10,200 nt of DNA, from positions 1 to 10,200 of the forward strand of contig CAJUQB010000077.1 in assembly GCA_910588285.1 (NCBI GenBank), written 5' to 3'. Of the stretch, positions 1 through 6,946 are shown piece by piece (position 1 is the first letter of the stretch; each line of letters begins with the position of its first letter). The translations under genes and the position numbers were made by a program. Below the pieces are notes generated by a model. The model had not been told where the DNA came from. It saw only the letters and a list, made by a program, of their open reading frames with translations, and did not search any database. Origin of the DNA: an uncultured Lachnospiraceae bacterium (lineage in GTDB: Bacteria > Bacillota > Clostridia > Lachnospirales > Lachnospiraceae).

Positions 1-113
1 GTGTCATACTGCAAGTACCTCTGCACGGAATACATCTCGACCATTGAGTTACTGATGGGCGTCCCCGTTGCGAAAACTACGCCACGGTTGCCCGTGATTT
101 CAGAGAAGTGTTG
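1..113 (-). pseudogene. Decayed fragment of a large SNF2/DEAD-type helicase (mobile-element helicase-methylase), partial at both ends
   Basis: Read on the minus strand from 113 down to the window edge, this frame encodes a typical helicase core segment: an ITGNRG stretch, then VVFATGTPISNSM, then EMYSVQRYLQYD. The TGTPISNS motif followed by a YLQY-type tail is characteristic, as I recall, of the helicase half of very large helicase/DNA-methylase proteins carried by conjugative elements and plasmids of gut Firmicutes. The frame is closed immediately upstream by a TGA at 116-114, and the other two minus frames upstream do not continue the homology, so the 5' part of the gene has been lost or moved. 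The gene would continue leftward beyond position 1. Base composition is visibly richer in G and C than the neighbouring sequence, which fits a different origin. The helicase identity is fairly secure; the exact family is inferred. Confidence 0.72.
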
Positions 114-408
114 TCAAGTGTGTTTGTAAAATTATTTTCGATAAGAATCTGAAATTTTGAACATCAGAAGAAGAACTTCAATATCTTAGAATATTACGGA
201 ATGAACGCAACCAATAGAGTTACAGTTTACAAAAGAAGTGAAGAATTATTTCTATAATCATCATACATATAAACAGGCGGTCACGATGACCGCCGATAAA
301 ACTTACACTTTTGGAAAACCAAAAATCTGTTCTTTTTTTACCTCAATCACGCAAAACCATATTCATAGACTCATAATCTCCAATCCCAAAACACGGCCTT
401 AGCTATTA
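114..408. other. Non-coding gap between the operon end and the helicase remnant
   Basis: About 295 AT-rich bases without a supported gene. Minus frames are broken by stops. The only ordered structure is the hairpin at 276-294, plus a weak A/T-rich inverted repeat at 309-324 (TTTTGG/CCAAAA around AAAA). A short plus-strand open stretch at about 153-260 has no start or recognisable motif. The break in helicase homology near 113 marks one edge of this region, so it may contain the junction of the inserted island. I see no tRNA or direct repeat that would define an attachment site. Confidence 0.5.
276..294 (-). terminator. Perfect 8-bp hairpin, possible terminator of the operon
   Basis: GGCGGTCA at 276-283 and TGACCGCC at 287-294 are exact inverted repeats around a 3-base loop. 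Read on the minus strand the GC-rich stem is followed by an imperfect T-rich stretch (TGTTTATAT). The plus-strand side has no T run, so the minus direction is favoured. It lies about 115 bases past the stop codon of the last gene. The broken T tract makes this a moderate call; a recombination or protein-binding site is an alternative. Confidence 0.4.
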
Positions 409-1020
409 TTACCGAAACCCTTCCCTTGTCTCAATATTAACAATAAGATCTACATTTGCGTGTTCAAATTCATTAAGTTCGCCATTCGAAACATCATTAT
501 GCTCCAATTCATTATACCAGTCATACTGAATATAATGATTAAAATATCTGCCGCCTTCCTTAAATGGAAATCCATGAAGAGCATATATTTCATTTCTTGC
601 AAATCCAAGTAAATCTTCAAAACTATACTCTTCATCATACTTTAATTCGTATAATTCGTCCTCAGTCAGGTATTCATCTGCACTGTCGGGAAAAATAAAT
701 CCATCAGCATCAAAAACACTGTCCGATTCAGCTTCCTCCACCGAAACTCCAGTTTCAACTGCTGCCGCTTCCTCCGTGGCGGCCATGGAATCACTACTGC
801 TTCCATCAGACAAAGCATCCAGCACTCCTGGATAATGGACTTCCATATATCTGCTAATCCAAGGGGAAGTTCCTGCCTGAGATGAACGAATAAGGTCTAC
901 TATAAAAAGTCCAATGAGAATAGCTATTATCCAAGTTGCTACCTTTTTTGACATGGATTTTACAGTATATTTTTTTCTTGTATTCTCAGCATTTTCTGTC
1001 TTGTCTTCTTCCATTTCCAT
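409..1020 (-). CDS. Single-pass membrane protein with extracytoplasmic YARHG domain
   Basis: The 203-residue product has a short charged cytoplasmic N-terminus with a basic patch (RKKYTVKSMSKK), one membrane helix at about residues 27-44, a long acidic and Ser-rich linker (about 70-135), and a C-terminal YARHG domain at about 139-192. Signature residues visible there are ARNEIYALHGFPF, then YFNHY, then DWYN, with a family-typical tail (ELNEFEHANVDLI). YARHG domains are extracellular and have been linked to peptidoglycan binding or surface functions; the exact ligand is not known to me. The positive-inside pattern puts the domain outside the cell. The ATG at 1020 is preferred over the ATG at 1014 because AAGGAAGG lies a few bases upstream of it. 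That site directly follows the TAA of the upstream GTPase gene, with a gap of ten bases, which suggests translational coupling. A surface sensor or anchor for the GTPase complex is a reasonable inference. Confidence 0.85.
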   Translation of the reverse strand: MEMEEDKTENAENTRKKYTVKSMSKKVATWIIAILIGLFIVDLIRSSQAGTSPWISRYMEVHYPGVLDALSDGSSSDSMAATEEAAAVETGVSVEEAESDSVFDADGFIFPDSADEYLTEDELYELKYDEEYSFEDLLGFARNEIYALHGFPFKEGGRYFNHYIQYDWYNELEHNDVSNGELNEFEHANVDLIVNIETREGFR

Positions 1021-1030
1021 CGACCTTCCT

Positions 1031-3712
1031 TTACAGTATAATCCACATCGCAGGTCTTAACCCGCCATTTCTGTTATTAACCGTATTACCGCCATCACTT
1101 ATTGCCCCTTTGGAATCAACAATAGCAGCGTAGGAGTTGTTTCCGCCTGGTGTTCTCAACCAACACCATTCAGCTTTTATTCCCCCTTCCTTCGGAATCC
1201 TATCCTGATCAGACGAAAACAGTGTTCTCATTTCTGAATCACTTAGCAAAAAAACTGCATCAACAGTATTTTCTCCGCCGCTCGTTCCATATTCTGGGTT
1301 TCCATTATTTGATATCATTGTTGAAAATATCATTCTTTTTTCACGGTCATCAAAATCACATAAAAAATCTGTGTTAAGAAATTTCCTGACACTGCTATCC
1401 CTCCAGGTAATTCCAGTCAAAGTATCATTATATGCTTTTTGGCAGATAACCGTTTCGGTTATTACCAACGCCATATCCTTATCTACTCGAATAACTCTCC
1501 ATTTATATTTTCCAAACGCAAGGTTTCTCCTTTCACCATTCTTTATAAGTTTAGGGAAGAGAAGTCTTACATTCTGCTTGGCATCCTTATAATCACCGAG
1601 CTTGTTATATTCATCAAGCGCAACCTTTGGATTACCTTGTTCCGCCTCCTTTTTAGCAATCAAATACCGCACTTCCAAATATTTTGAATGCGTGTCCTTA
1701 TAGTTTCCAAGACGCTTAAAACAATCGCAGGCCCTTTTATATTTTCCTTCATTCACCAGAATTTTTCCATACTGATACAAAGATTCAGCGGCATAGTCAG
1801 CAGAATCTTTATAATCCTTAATGGCAGTGAACTGTTTTGCCGCCTCCTCAAAATTATTCCCTTCAAACATTCGCTTTGCATAACTATAGCACTGCGCTGT
1901 TACAGTTTTGGCGCGTTCTTGTGCATCACGATAATTTCCCAAACGCATGAATTCATCATAAGCTTTGCCAAATTCTCTATCAGAAAGAAATTTCTCAGCT
2001 TTTTTATAGCGTTCCAACAATGCTTTTGCCGTTAAAACATCTTCAAAAGAATCTTCACCTACTATTTTACTTGAGGCAGCAAGTATGTCTTTGAATCTAA
2101 CATTATTTTGACTGGCTATCCACCCAATCGGTTCTATTACACCAAACGGACTGAATGGCGTTCCTTCTTCTGCCATATGACCCATCGCACTTGACGGAAA
2201 GTATTGCACTTTAGAAAATACGCTCTCCAAATTATTAATCGTATTTGCCATTCCTATTGAAATCATATAATTTCTGCAAGCTGTATTTCTCGCAATATTA
2301 ATGTCATCATTGAATTTGGCTGGATTAGATTGGTACATTTTTTCAATCGCTCTTAATCCAATTTTATTTTTCACAGCTTTTAAGTCCGCTTTATTGATAA
2401 TGACCGCAACTGGAATTTTTATCATTTTATTTGAAGAACGGTTACTTAATCTCGAAAATTGCTGTATAAATTCAATTATTACATCCTCTGCATTCGCTTC
2501 ATTATCAGCAAAGCTGTTATCCGGTATCATCTGTCCATTCTTTTCACTCTCGTTTCGCACAGCCTTTATTGTTGTCGGATCAATAATAATCAAAACTCCA
2601 TCTGTATATCCAAAATTCAGCGGATTCTGCTCATATACACCACTGATAAGCACCTCATCCGGGACATCATATACCACAAGGGTGTCTTTGAATCCATCCT
2701 CATATTTATGTACCATGCTATATGTAACAATAGAGGTCTTAGACGACTCAGATGTATTTCCGGTCATGAACATTTTTTCCAGTGCATCAAACTCTTCTTT
2801 TGGAAACGGTTCAATCTTAACATTATCCGCATTTCCCGTCATGCGGTACAAATGTTGAAAAGAAGCTAAAAATGCACTCTTCCCTGATGTATCCCCACCT
2901 ATCAATTGAAGGGTAAATTCCCTGGCTCCCGTTGCTGCCAGTGGCTTTTCGCATTCTGGACAGACACTTTCAAGACGGGAACGGCCTGATATTAAAGAAC
3001 ATGGCAAAAATTTCCCACATCCGCATCTTGCTGTTAATATTCCCGTATCCCCAGGGACTAAATCCTTATGTATTTTGCCGCATGAAGGGCATACATATCC
3101 TGGCACTTTAAAAGATCGGTAACAATAGGTACAATGCTGTTCGTTTCTTTTCGCTTTATCTATCAGATTAAAAAAGGGAGTAACTATCAATGTGACAATC
3201 TTCAAGATAATAAGCAACAATCCATGTATAATACTTGCAATCCACAAATATATTGTTCCAAACACAACCCTGAACACCATTTCAATAAAGCCAATAACTG
3301 TTAAAGGTATATGTATAAAAGAAAGCAAAAACAGCCTTAATTTTGAATCCGATTCAAAAATGCCAAGATGGTATGCCACACCAGCGGCACTAAGCAATAG
3401 CCATGTCCTGTCTGAGAGAAAGTTGTGGGCATCCCTATAAATATAACGGCGTTGATATTGTCCTGTCCCTCTGAAATAGCTGAATGTCAATCCGCTATTA
3501 TATTTTTCTTTCCATTTATCCCTGTTAAAAAACATAGCACGAATTTGTGTTAATATAATCCCCAGTATAGACAAATAAAATGCGGCATGAATAATAAACC
3601 TCACAACTGGCGGCAATATATTCACAAAATGCACAGACATATTCCATGCATTCTTTATCCATGAAAAAAAAATGCTTACATGTTCAGCAACAGCAGATGG
3701 CATTGAATCCAT
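1031..3712 (-). CDS. Membrane-anchored zinc-ribbon GTPase (DO-GTPase-like) with TPR-like repeats and C-terminal DUF6273 domain
   Basis: The 893-residue multidomain protein has, in order: membrane helices near 35-55 and 125-180, with a possible one at 103-118; zinc-ribbon Cys pairs (C194/C197, C208/C211, C230/C232, C251/C254); a P-loop GTPase at about 266-545; four TPR-like repeats at about 565-715, each ending in a G/D-Y-K/R-D motif (592, 632, 669, 706); and a DUF6273 domain at about 730-893 ending in GGLRPAMWIIL. GTPase motifs are G1 GGDTSGKS (272-279), G3-position YDVPDE (348-353), G4 NKAD (440-443) and G5 SSA (507-509). The G3 position lacks the usual DxxG glycine, reading DVPD. Because helices precede the ribbons, the GTPase and everything after it should be cytoplasmic. 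A clean AGGAGGT lies eight bases before the ATG at 3712. The layout resembles the membrane-side member of double-GTPase conflict systems; nucleotide specificity is inferred from NKAD. Confidence 0.85.
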   Translation of the reverse strand: MDSMPSAVAEHVSIFFSWIKNAWNMSVHFVNILPPVVRFIIHAAFYLSILGIILTQIRAMFFNRDKWKEKYNSGLTFSYFRGTGQYQRRYIYRDAHNFLSDRTWLLLSAAGVAYHLGIFESDSKLRLFLLSFIHIPLTVIGFIEMVFRVVFGTIYLWIASIIHGLLLIILKIVTLIVTPFFNLIDKAKRNEQHCTYCYRSFKVPGYVCPSCGKIHKDLVPGDTGILTARCGCGKFLPCSLISGRSRLESVCPECEKPLAATGAREFTLQLIGGDTSGKSAFLASFQHLYRMTGNADNVKIEPFPKEEFDALEKMFMTGNTSESSKTSIVTYSMVHKYEDGFKDTLVVYDVPDEVLISGVYEQNPLNFGYTDGVLIIIDPTTIKAVRNESEKNGQMIPDNSFADNEANAEDVIIEFIQQFSRLSNRSSNKMIKIPVAVIINKADLKAVKNKIGLRAIEKMYQSNPAKFNDDINIARNTACRNYMISIGMANTINNLESVFSKVQYFPSSAMGHMAEEGTPFSPFGVIEPIGWIASQNNVRFKDILAASSKIVGEDSFEDVLTAKALLERYKKAEKFLSDREFGKAYDEFMRLGNYRDAQERAKTVTAQCYSYAKRMFEGNNFEEAAKQFTAIKDYKDSADYAAESLYQYGKILVNEGKYKRACDCFKRLGNYKDTHSKYLEVRYLIAKKEAEQGNPKVALDEYNKLGDYKDAKQNVRLLFPKLIKNGERRNLAFGKYKWRVIRVDKDMALVITETVICQKAYNDTLTGITWRDSSVRKFLNTDFLCDFDDREKRMIFSTMISNNGNPEYGTSGGENTVDAVFLLSDSEMRTLFSSDQDRIPKEGGIKAEWCWLRTPGGNNSYAAIVDSKGAISDGGNTVNNRNGGLRPAMWIIL

Positions 3713-3730
3713 TGTCCCCGACCTCCTATT

Positions 3731-4075
3731 CTACATCTCCTGCCCGTTTTCCTCTGTTTCGCTTGATTCTTCTTGAGACAAATTATCTTCATCCTGCATT
3801 TCATGGGCATGAGATCTGTTTTCATGCGGATCCTCTATCTGATAATAATCAGGATTATTCATTCTCTCATTAAACTCTTCCTGATCCAACCCCTCGGCTT
3901 CTGCCTTTTCTGCTTCGCGCCAATGCTCGTGACCGGCTTTATGCCCAAGATCATACTTTCCTTCTATAGGCTTTCCAGTATTGGCATCTAAAAACTGTCC
4001 TTTTTCATTTTTTTCAGCCCTTTTTTCTACCTCTTCACGGACACTTGCACGTATGTACGGTCTATGCAACGCCAT
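3731..4075 (-). CDS. Free-standing GH-E family (HNH/Endo VII fold) nuclease toxin
   Basis: The 114-residue product matches the GH-E nuclease domain, normally the C-terminal warhead of large polymorphic toxins. Visible signature: GQFLDANTGKPIEGK (26-40), DLGHKAGHEHWRE (42-54), the NNPDYYQIEDP segment (73-83) and NRSH (86-89). The conserved Gly, His and Glu residues (G44/H45, G48/H49/E50) are intact, so it is probably active on nucleic acid; DNA versus RNA cannot be told. There is no LXG, RHS, WXG or signal region: the domain starts almost at residue 1 and ends in an acidic Glu-rich tail. Start choice: an upstream in-frame TTG at 4081 would give 116 residues, but AGGAGG ends one base before that TTG and is seven bases from the ATG at 4075, so ATG is chosen. 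The immunity gene stop lies two bases upstream, giving immunity-first coupled translation. Confidence 0.85.
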   Translation of the reverse strand: MALHRPYIRASVREEVEKRAEKNEKGQFLDANTGKPIEGKYDLGHKAGHEHWREAEKAEAEGLDQEEFNERMNNPDYYQIEDPHENRSHAHEMQDEDNLSQEESSETEENGQEM

Positions 4076-4099
4076 AGTCAAGCCTCCTCTATATTCCTG
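4076..4099 (-). promoter_or_regulatory. Ribosome binding site that decides the toxin start
   Basis: On the minus strand the sequence reads AGAGGAGGC, then TTGACT, then the ATG at 4075. The AGGAGG core lies inside the last codons of the immunity gene, whose TGA (4080-4078) overlaps the rejected TTG. The seven-base spacing is ideal for the ATG and impossible for the TTG. Confidence 0.75.
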
Positions 4100-4392
4100 C
4101 CGAAATCAAAGTCCTCAACCATTCGAAAACACTTCTCATCTTCATCTTTCTCAAATGCACTGTATTCCGCAGAATCCAGGTAAGGCCTTATGCTTTTGTC
4201 GATATCCAGTATAGTCTGGATATCATAAATTTTAATATTATCCGGATCATCTACATATTGCTGATCCTCTTCTCCCGTAAAAAAACGCCATCCACTATCG
4301 TTCCCTTCCCCTTTTTCACGATACATAAACCTTACAAGTTTTCTTTCTTCCACAAGCATTCTCGAAGCCATAACAAATCCAATATTTCTCAT
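4078..4392 (-). CDS. Imm33/DUF2185-type immunity protein
   Basis: The small acidic 104-residue protein matches the DUF2185 (Imm33) family. Motifs seen: FVMASRMLVEERK (6-18), FMYRE (22-26), NDSGWRFFTGEEDQ (31-44), YVDDPDNIKIYDI (46-58) and YLDSAEYSAFEKDED (71-85). The length is typical and complete. Family members are proposed immunity proteins next to polymorphic toxin genes, where they bind and neutralise the cognate effector in the cytoplasm; here the cognate is the GH-E nuclease encoded just downstream. The ATG at 4392 has AGGAGG seven bases upstream, overlapping the TAG of the GAP1-like gene. Being translated immediately before the toxin with near-overlap would keep antidote at least equal to toxin. 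The family call is strong; binding of this nuclease is inferred from adjacency. Confidence 0.88.
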   Translation of the reverse strand: MRNIGFVMASRMLVEERKLVRFMYREKGEGNDSGWRFFTGEEDQQYVDDPDNIKIYDIQTILDIDKSIRPYLDSAEYSAFEKDEDEKCFRMVEDFDFGRNIEEA

Positions 4393-4403
4393 ATCACTTC
4401 CTC

Positions 4404-6914
4404 CTATTTTCTGAATCCGCCAAATAATTTAGAAACGATAGAACCATCTCTTTCCTTTATTTCATCAGCTGCATCATCAATAATATTTTCATAATATTTG
4501 CGCATACTCTTGTCTGACAAAAGTTTACCCAAGGCATCCAGATTCTTCTTTTTAAGTCCAGAATTTACAATAGAGCTGCTCAAAATGCTCTCAAGCTTCC
4601 TCTTAGTTCTTGCGTTAGGACTTGCATAAATAAATTCAAGTGTTCTTTCCCATTTTTCTGGATTTGATTCAGCTGTCATAACAAGTGCGGACATATACTG
4701 TTTAAGAAAAATATCCGGACTCTCCAATAACAAATCAAGGATAAACCACTGGTCCTCTCTGGTTGTCTTAATCTTTAACAGTGCAGATATCAGCCGTGCA
4801 ACATAATTTTTTGATAAAACAGAAGGAAAATCCTGTTTTATATACGGCTTCAAACACATTTTAACAGAATCTCCTTTTTTCATATGCAGCAAATTATCTA
4901 TCGCTACAATATGGGCAGAATTTGTACAAACAGTGTCTTTCGGGAGGTTTTTCTGTATAGATGCTGCAAAAATTTCAGAGTCCTGTCCCTCCACGTTTAC
5001 CCTGCCATCAAGAAGCTCATAGATTTTTTCCTTTGTTTTCTCATCAAAACAGGCTGCGCTGACTGCTCTTTCTGAAAATGCTTCCAGTTCCATTATGTTC
5101 TCCGCATCTTCAATATAATGGCGTACAAGCATCTGTTCCTTATCATACATACCATATTCTGATAAATCCCCGCATAATAAGAACATATCGTCAAGAGTCA
5201 AGCCTCTACCACTGCTTACTACAATAACATGGTCTACTACAGAATCAAAAATCTCTGGTTCATAAGTCTTAATACCATCTAACAAGAATTTAAGTGCATC
5301 ATCTCCAACTACTTTTTTTAGTGTCAACAATATGCGTTTGTATGAGCTGTCCGTCATTGGCTTTTTTTCACATGATGTAACACAGTATGAAACAATCAAT
5401 TTTGCCGATTCACCCTTCCTTAGTATATCACGGCATAACATACAATAGATCTCTAAGAAGAGAACAGCATCAGAAGAATCATATAACCTTATTACTTCAG
5501 CATATTCATCTGCAACTGACATATCCGTTAAAAGTTTTCCAACATCCTCAACAAATGGTCCTCCCTTAACTTCATCCCAAAAAGCTGTAATTCCACCCTT
5601 CTTATAATCAGTGAAAAACACTTCCTTTGCTCTGTCCCTAATAATCTCTGACAATCTCGTCTTCGCGTCAGGATCTCCTACCACGTCAGATACATCCCCT
5701 ACCCAATTAAGAATAGGAAATGATTTTTCCAAGCTGCTTTTTATAAATTGACCAAGCCGGCAATTAACCTTTTCATATATCTCGGAAATAATATTCGTCT
5801 TATAAATCTTATATTTAGACAATACTGAAAGTGCTTTGGCATATTCTTCCGGAGAACCAAAAGAATCTCCGCATAATATTTCATATGCTTTCGCAAGTGC
5901 ATTAAAATCAGCTGAAGGAAAATGAATATCGAATGATTGCAAAAATTCTCTCGAAAACCTTTCATGCATTCCATCAAAGGATGATATTATATTAAAAAAT
6001 TCTCCCAATGATTCCATATTAAATTCTGCCTTCTTGTTTTCTCCGTCTAAAACTACATAAGGCGAATCATTAAGAATGCGCACCTGATTGGACTTGTCCT
6101 TTGAAGCAACTCCAACAATCATAGCCCGCAAACGGGTATGGTTAGCTGGAGAGCTTTGCTGTTGCTGTGAAAAGCTGCCATCTTCTTTCACATAATATAT
6201 ATTGGAATTGATGAATTTATCCATTCGTGTGGCAAATGGAATGTTTGATGCAATTCTTGGCGAAAATGCCAGTTCAATTGCACCTATCCACATTTCTATA
6301 TTTTCCGATGATTCATCTTTTATTACAAGATATTTCCTTTTGTCAAGCGGCAGCAAAAATTGGCCAAGAATAAAAGCAACAGCTTTCTTTAATGCATCTG
6401 CCCTACCATCCTTAATAAAATTTCCTATTTTGCTAAAAGAATAAAACGGGCTTTCACTTGCTCTTATTTCCCTGCATTCCAAATCTGCTGGTTCATTTTC
6501 ATAATAATACGCCTCATTATTTTCCCGGGCTGTCCAAACCTTCCTATCGTGAAAAATCTCAAAAGGATAAAGATATTTAAAATTCCCTATAATAGCATGA
6601 TTCAAATACATACCCGGACGTTTTGCAAAATCCCCGGTCACAGACAAATCATATGGAATTGGATGAAAGGAGTTTAAGAAACTAAACCCTGCATCCGGCA
6701 CAGCATAAAGATATGCATCATCCATAAAATCCGGTTCACTAAACGACTGCTTTTTCTGTAATGAATTCATAACAAGCTGCAGATCAACGATATCTTCTTT
6801 ATATAAATCAGAGCAACAGGCATATACCTTAAACCCATCACTCAAAATCGGCTGACCAGAACGTAGTATATCTACACCATGTCTGCATCTTGTGTAAATC
6901 AGATCATAATACAT
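4404..6914 (-). CDS. GAP1-N2-type GTPase-associated protein
   Basis: The 836-residue soluble protein has no membrane helix. Its N-terminal region (about 1-145) carries the pattern I associate with GAP1-N2, the N-terminal domain of GTPase-associated protein 1: YTRCRHGVDIL (7-17), SDGFKVYACC (25-34), DPDFMDD-like segment (PDFMDDAYLYAVPDAG, 61-76), HPIPYDL (84-90), RPGMYLNHAIIG (99-110) and YPFEIF (116-121). A middle region (about 170-235, with GQFLLPLDKRKYLVI and an IPFATRMD stretch) looks like the GAP1 middle module. The remaining 500 or so residues are alpha-helical, repeat-like and poorly conserved to my eye, suiting a scaffold. GAP1 proteins co-occur with paired GTPases, both of which are in this operon. 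AAGGAG lies about six bases before the ATG at 6914, 32 bases after the upstream stop. Biochemical function is unproven; acting as a GTPase regulator or effector platform is inference. Confidence 0.72.
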   Translation of the reverse strand: MYYDLIYTRCRHGVDILRSGQPILSDGFKVYACCSDLYKEDIVDLQLVMNSLQKKQSFSEPDFMDDAYLYAVPDAGFSFLNSFHPIPYDLSVTGDFAKRPGMYLNHAIIGNFKYLYPFEIFHDRKVWTARENNEAYYYENEPADLECREIRASESPFYSFSKIGNFIKDGRADALKKAVAFILGQFLLPLDKRKYLVIKDESSENIEMWIGAIELAFSPRIASNIPFATRMDKFINSNIYYVKEDGSFSQQQQSSPANHTRLRAMIVGVASKDKSNQVRILNDSPYVVLDGENKKAEFNMESLGEFFNIISSFDGMHERFSREFLQSFDIHFPSADFNALAKAYEILCGDSFGSPEEYAKALSVLSKYKIYKTNIISEIYEKVNCRLGQFIKSSLEKSFPILNWVGDVSDVVGDPDAKTRLSEIIRDRAKEVFFTDYKKGGITAFWDEVKGGPFVEDVGKLLTDMSVADEYAEVIRLYDSSDAVLFLEIYCMLCRDILRKGESAKLIVSYCVTSCEKKPMTDSSYKRILLTLKKVVGDDALKFLLDGIKTYEPEIFDSVVDHVIVVSSGRGLTLDDMFLLCGDLSEYGMYDKEQMLVRHYIEDAENIMELEAFSERAVSAACFDEKTKEKIYELLDGRVNVEGQDSEIFAASIQKNLPKDTVCTNSAHIVAIDNLLHMKKGDSVKMCLKPYIKQDFPSVLSKNYVARLISALLKIKTTREDQWFILDLLLESPDIFLKQYMSALVMTAESNPEKWERTLEFIYASPNARTKRKLESILSSSIVNSGLKKKNLDALGKLLSDKSMRKYYENIIDDAADEIKERDGSIVSKLFGGFRK

Positions 6915-6946
6915 AAAATCTCCTTCCCGATACCACTATACCAGTA

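Noticed and set aside
1..129. Plus-strand open frame ending at TAA 127-129
   Set aside because: The minus strand of the same bases encodes a recognisable helicase motif, so the plus frame is a shadow.
153..260. Plus-strand open stretch of about 34 codons ending in TAA, possibly a gene tail
   Set aside because: No start, no ribosome binding site and no motif; a stretch of this length is expected by chance over six frames.
309..324. A/T-rich inverted repeat TTTTGG-AAAA-CCAAAA as a terminator
   Set aside because: Six mostly A/T pairs are too weak, and such repeats are common in AT-rich DNA.
1034..1180. Asn-rich C-terminus of the DUF6273 domain as a diversity-generating retroelement variable region
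   Set aside because: AAC/AAT codons and a RPAMW-type ending recall such targets, but there is no template repeat or reverse transcriptase in the window, and the pattern fits ordinary DUF6273 ends. A near-identical repeat differing at adenines elsewhere in the genome would reopen it.
2301..2858. Long plus-strand open frame opposite the membrane GTPase
   Set aside because: It lies antisense to the conserved GTPase motifs, has no ribosome binding site or recognisable domain, and reflects codon bias of the opposite strand.
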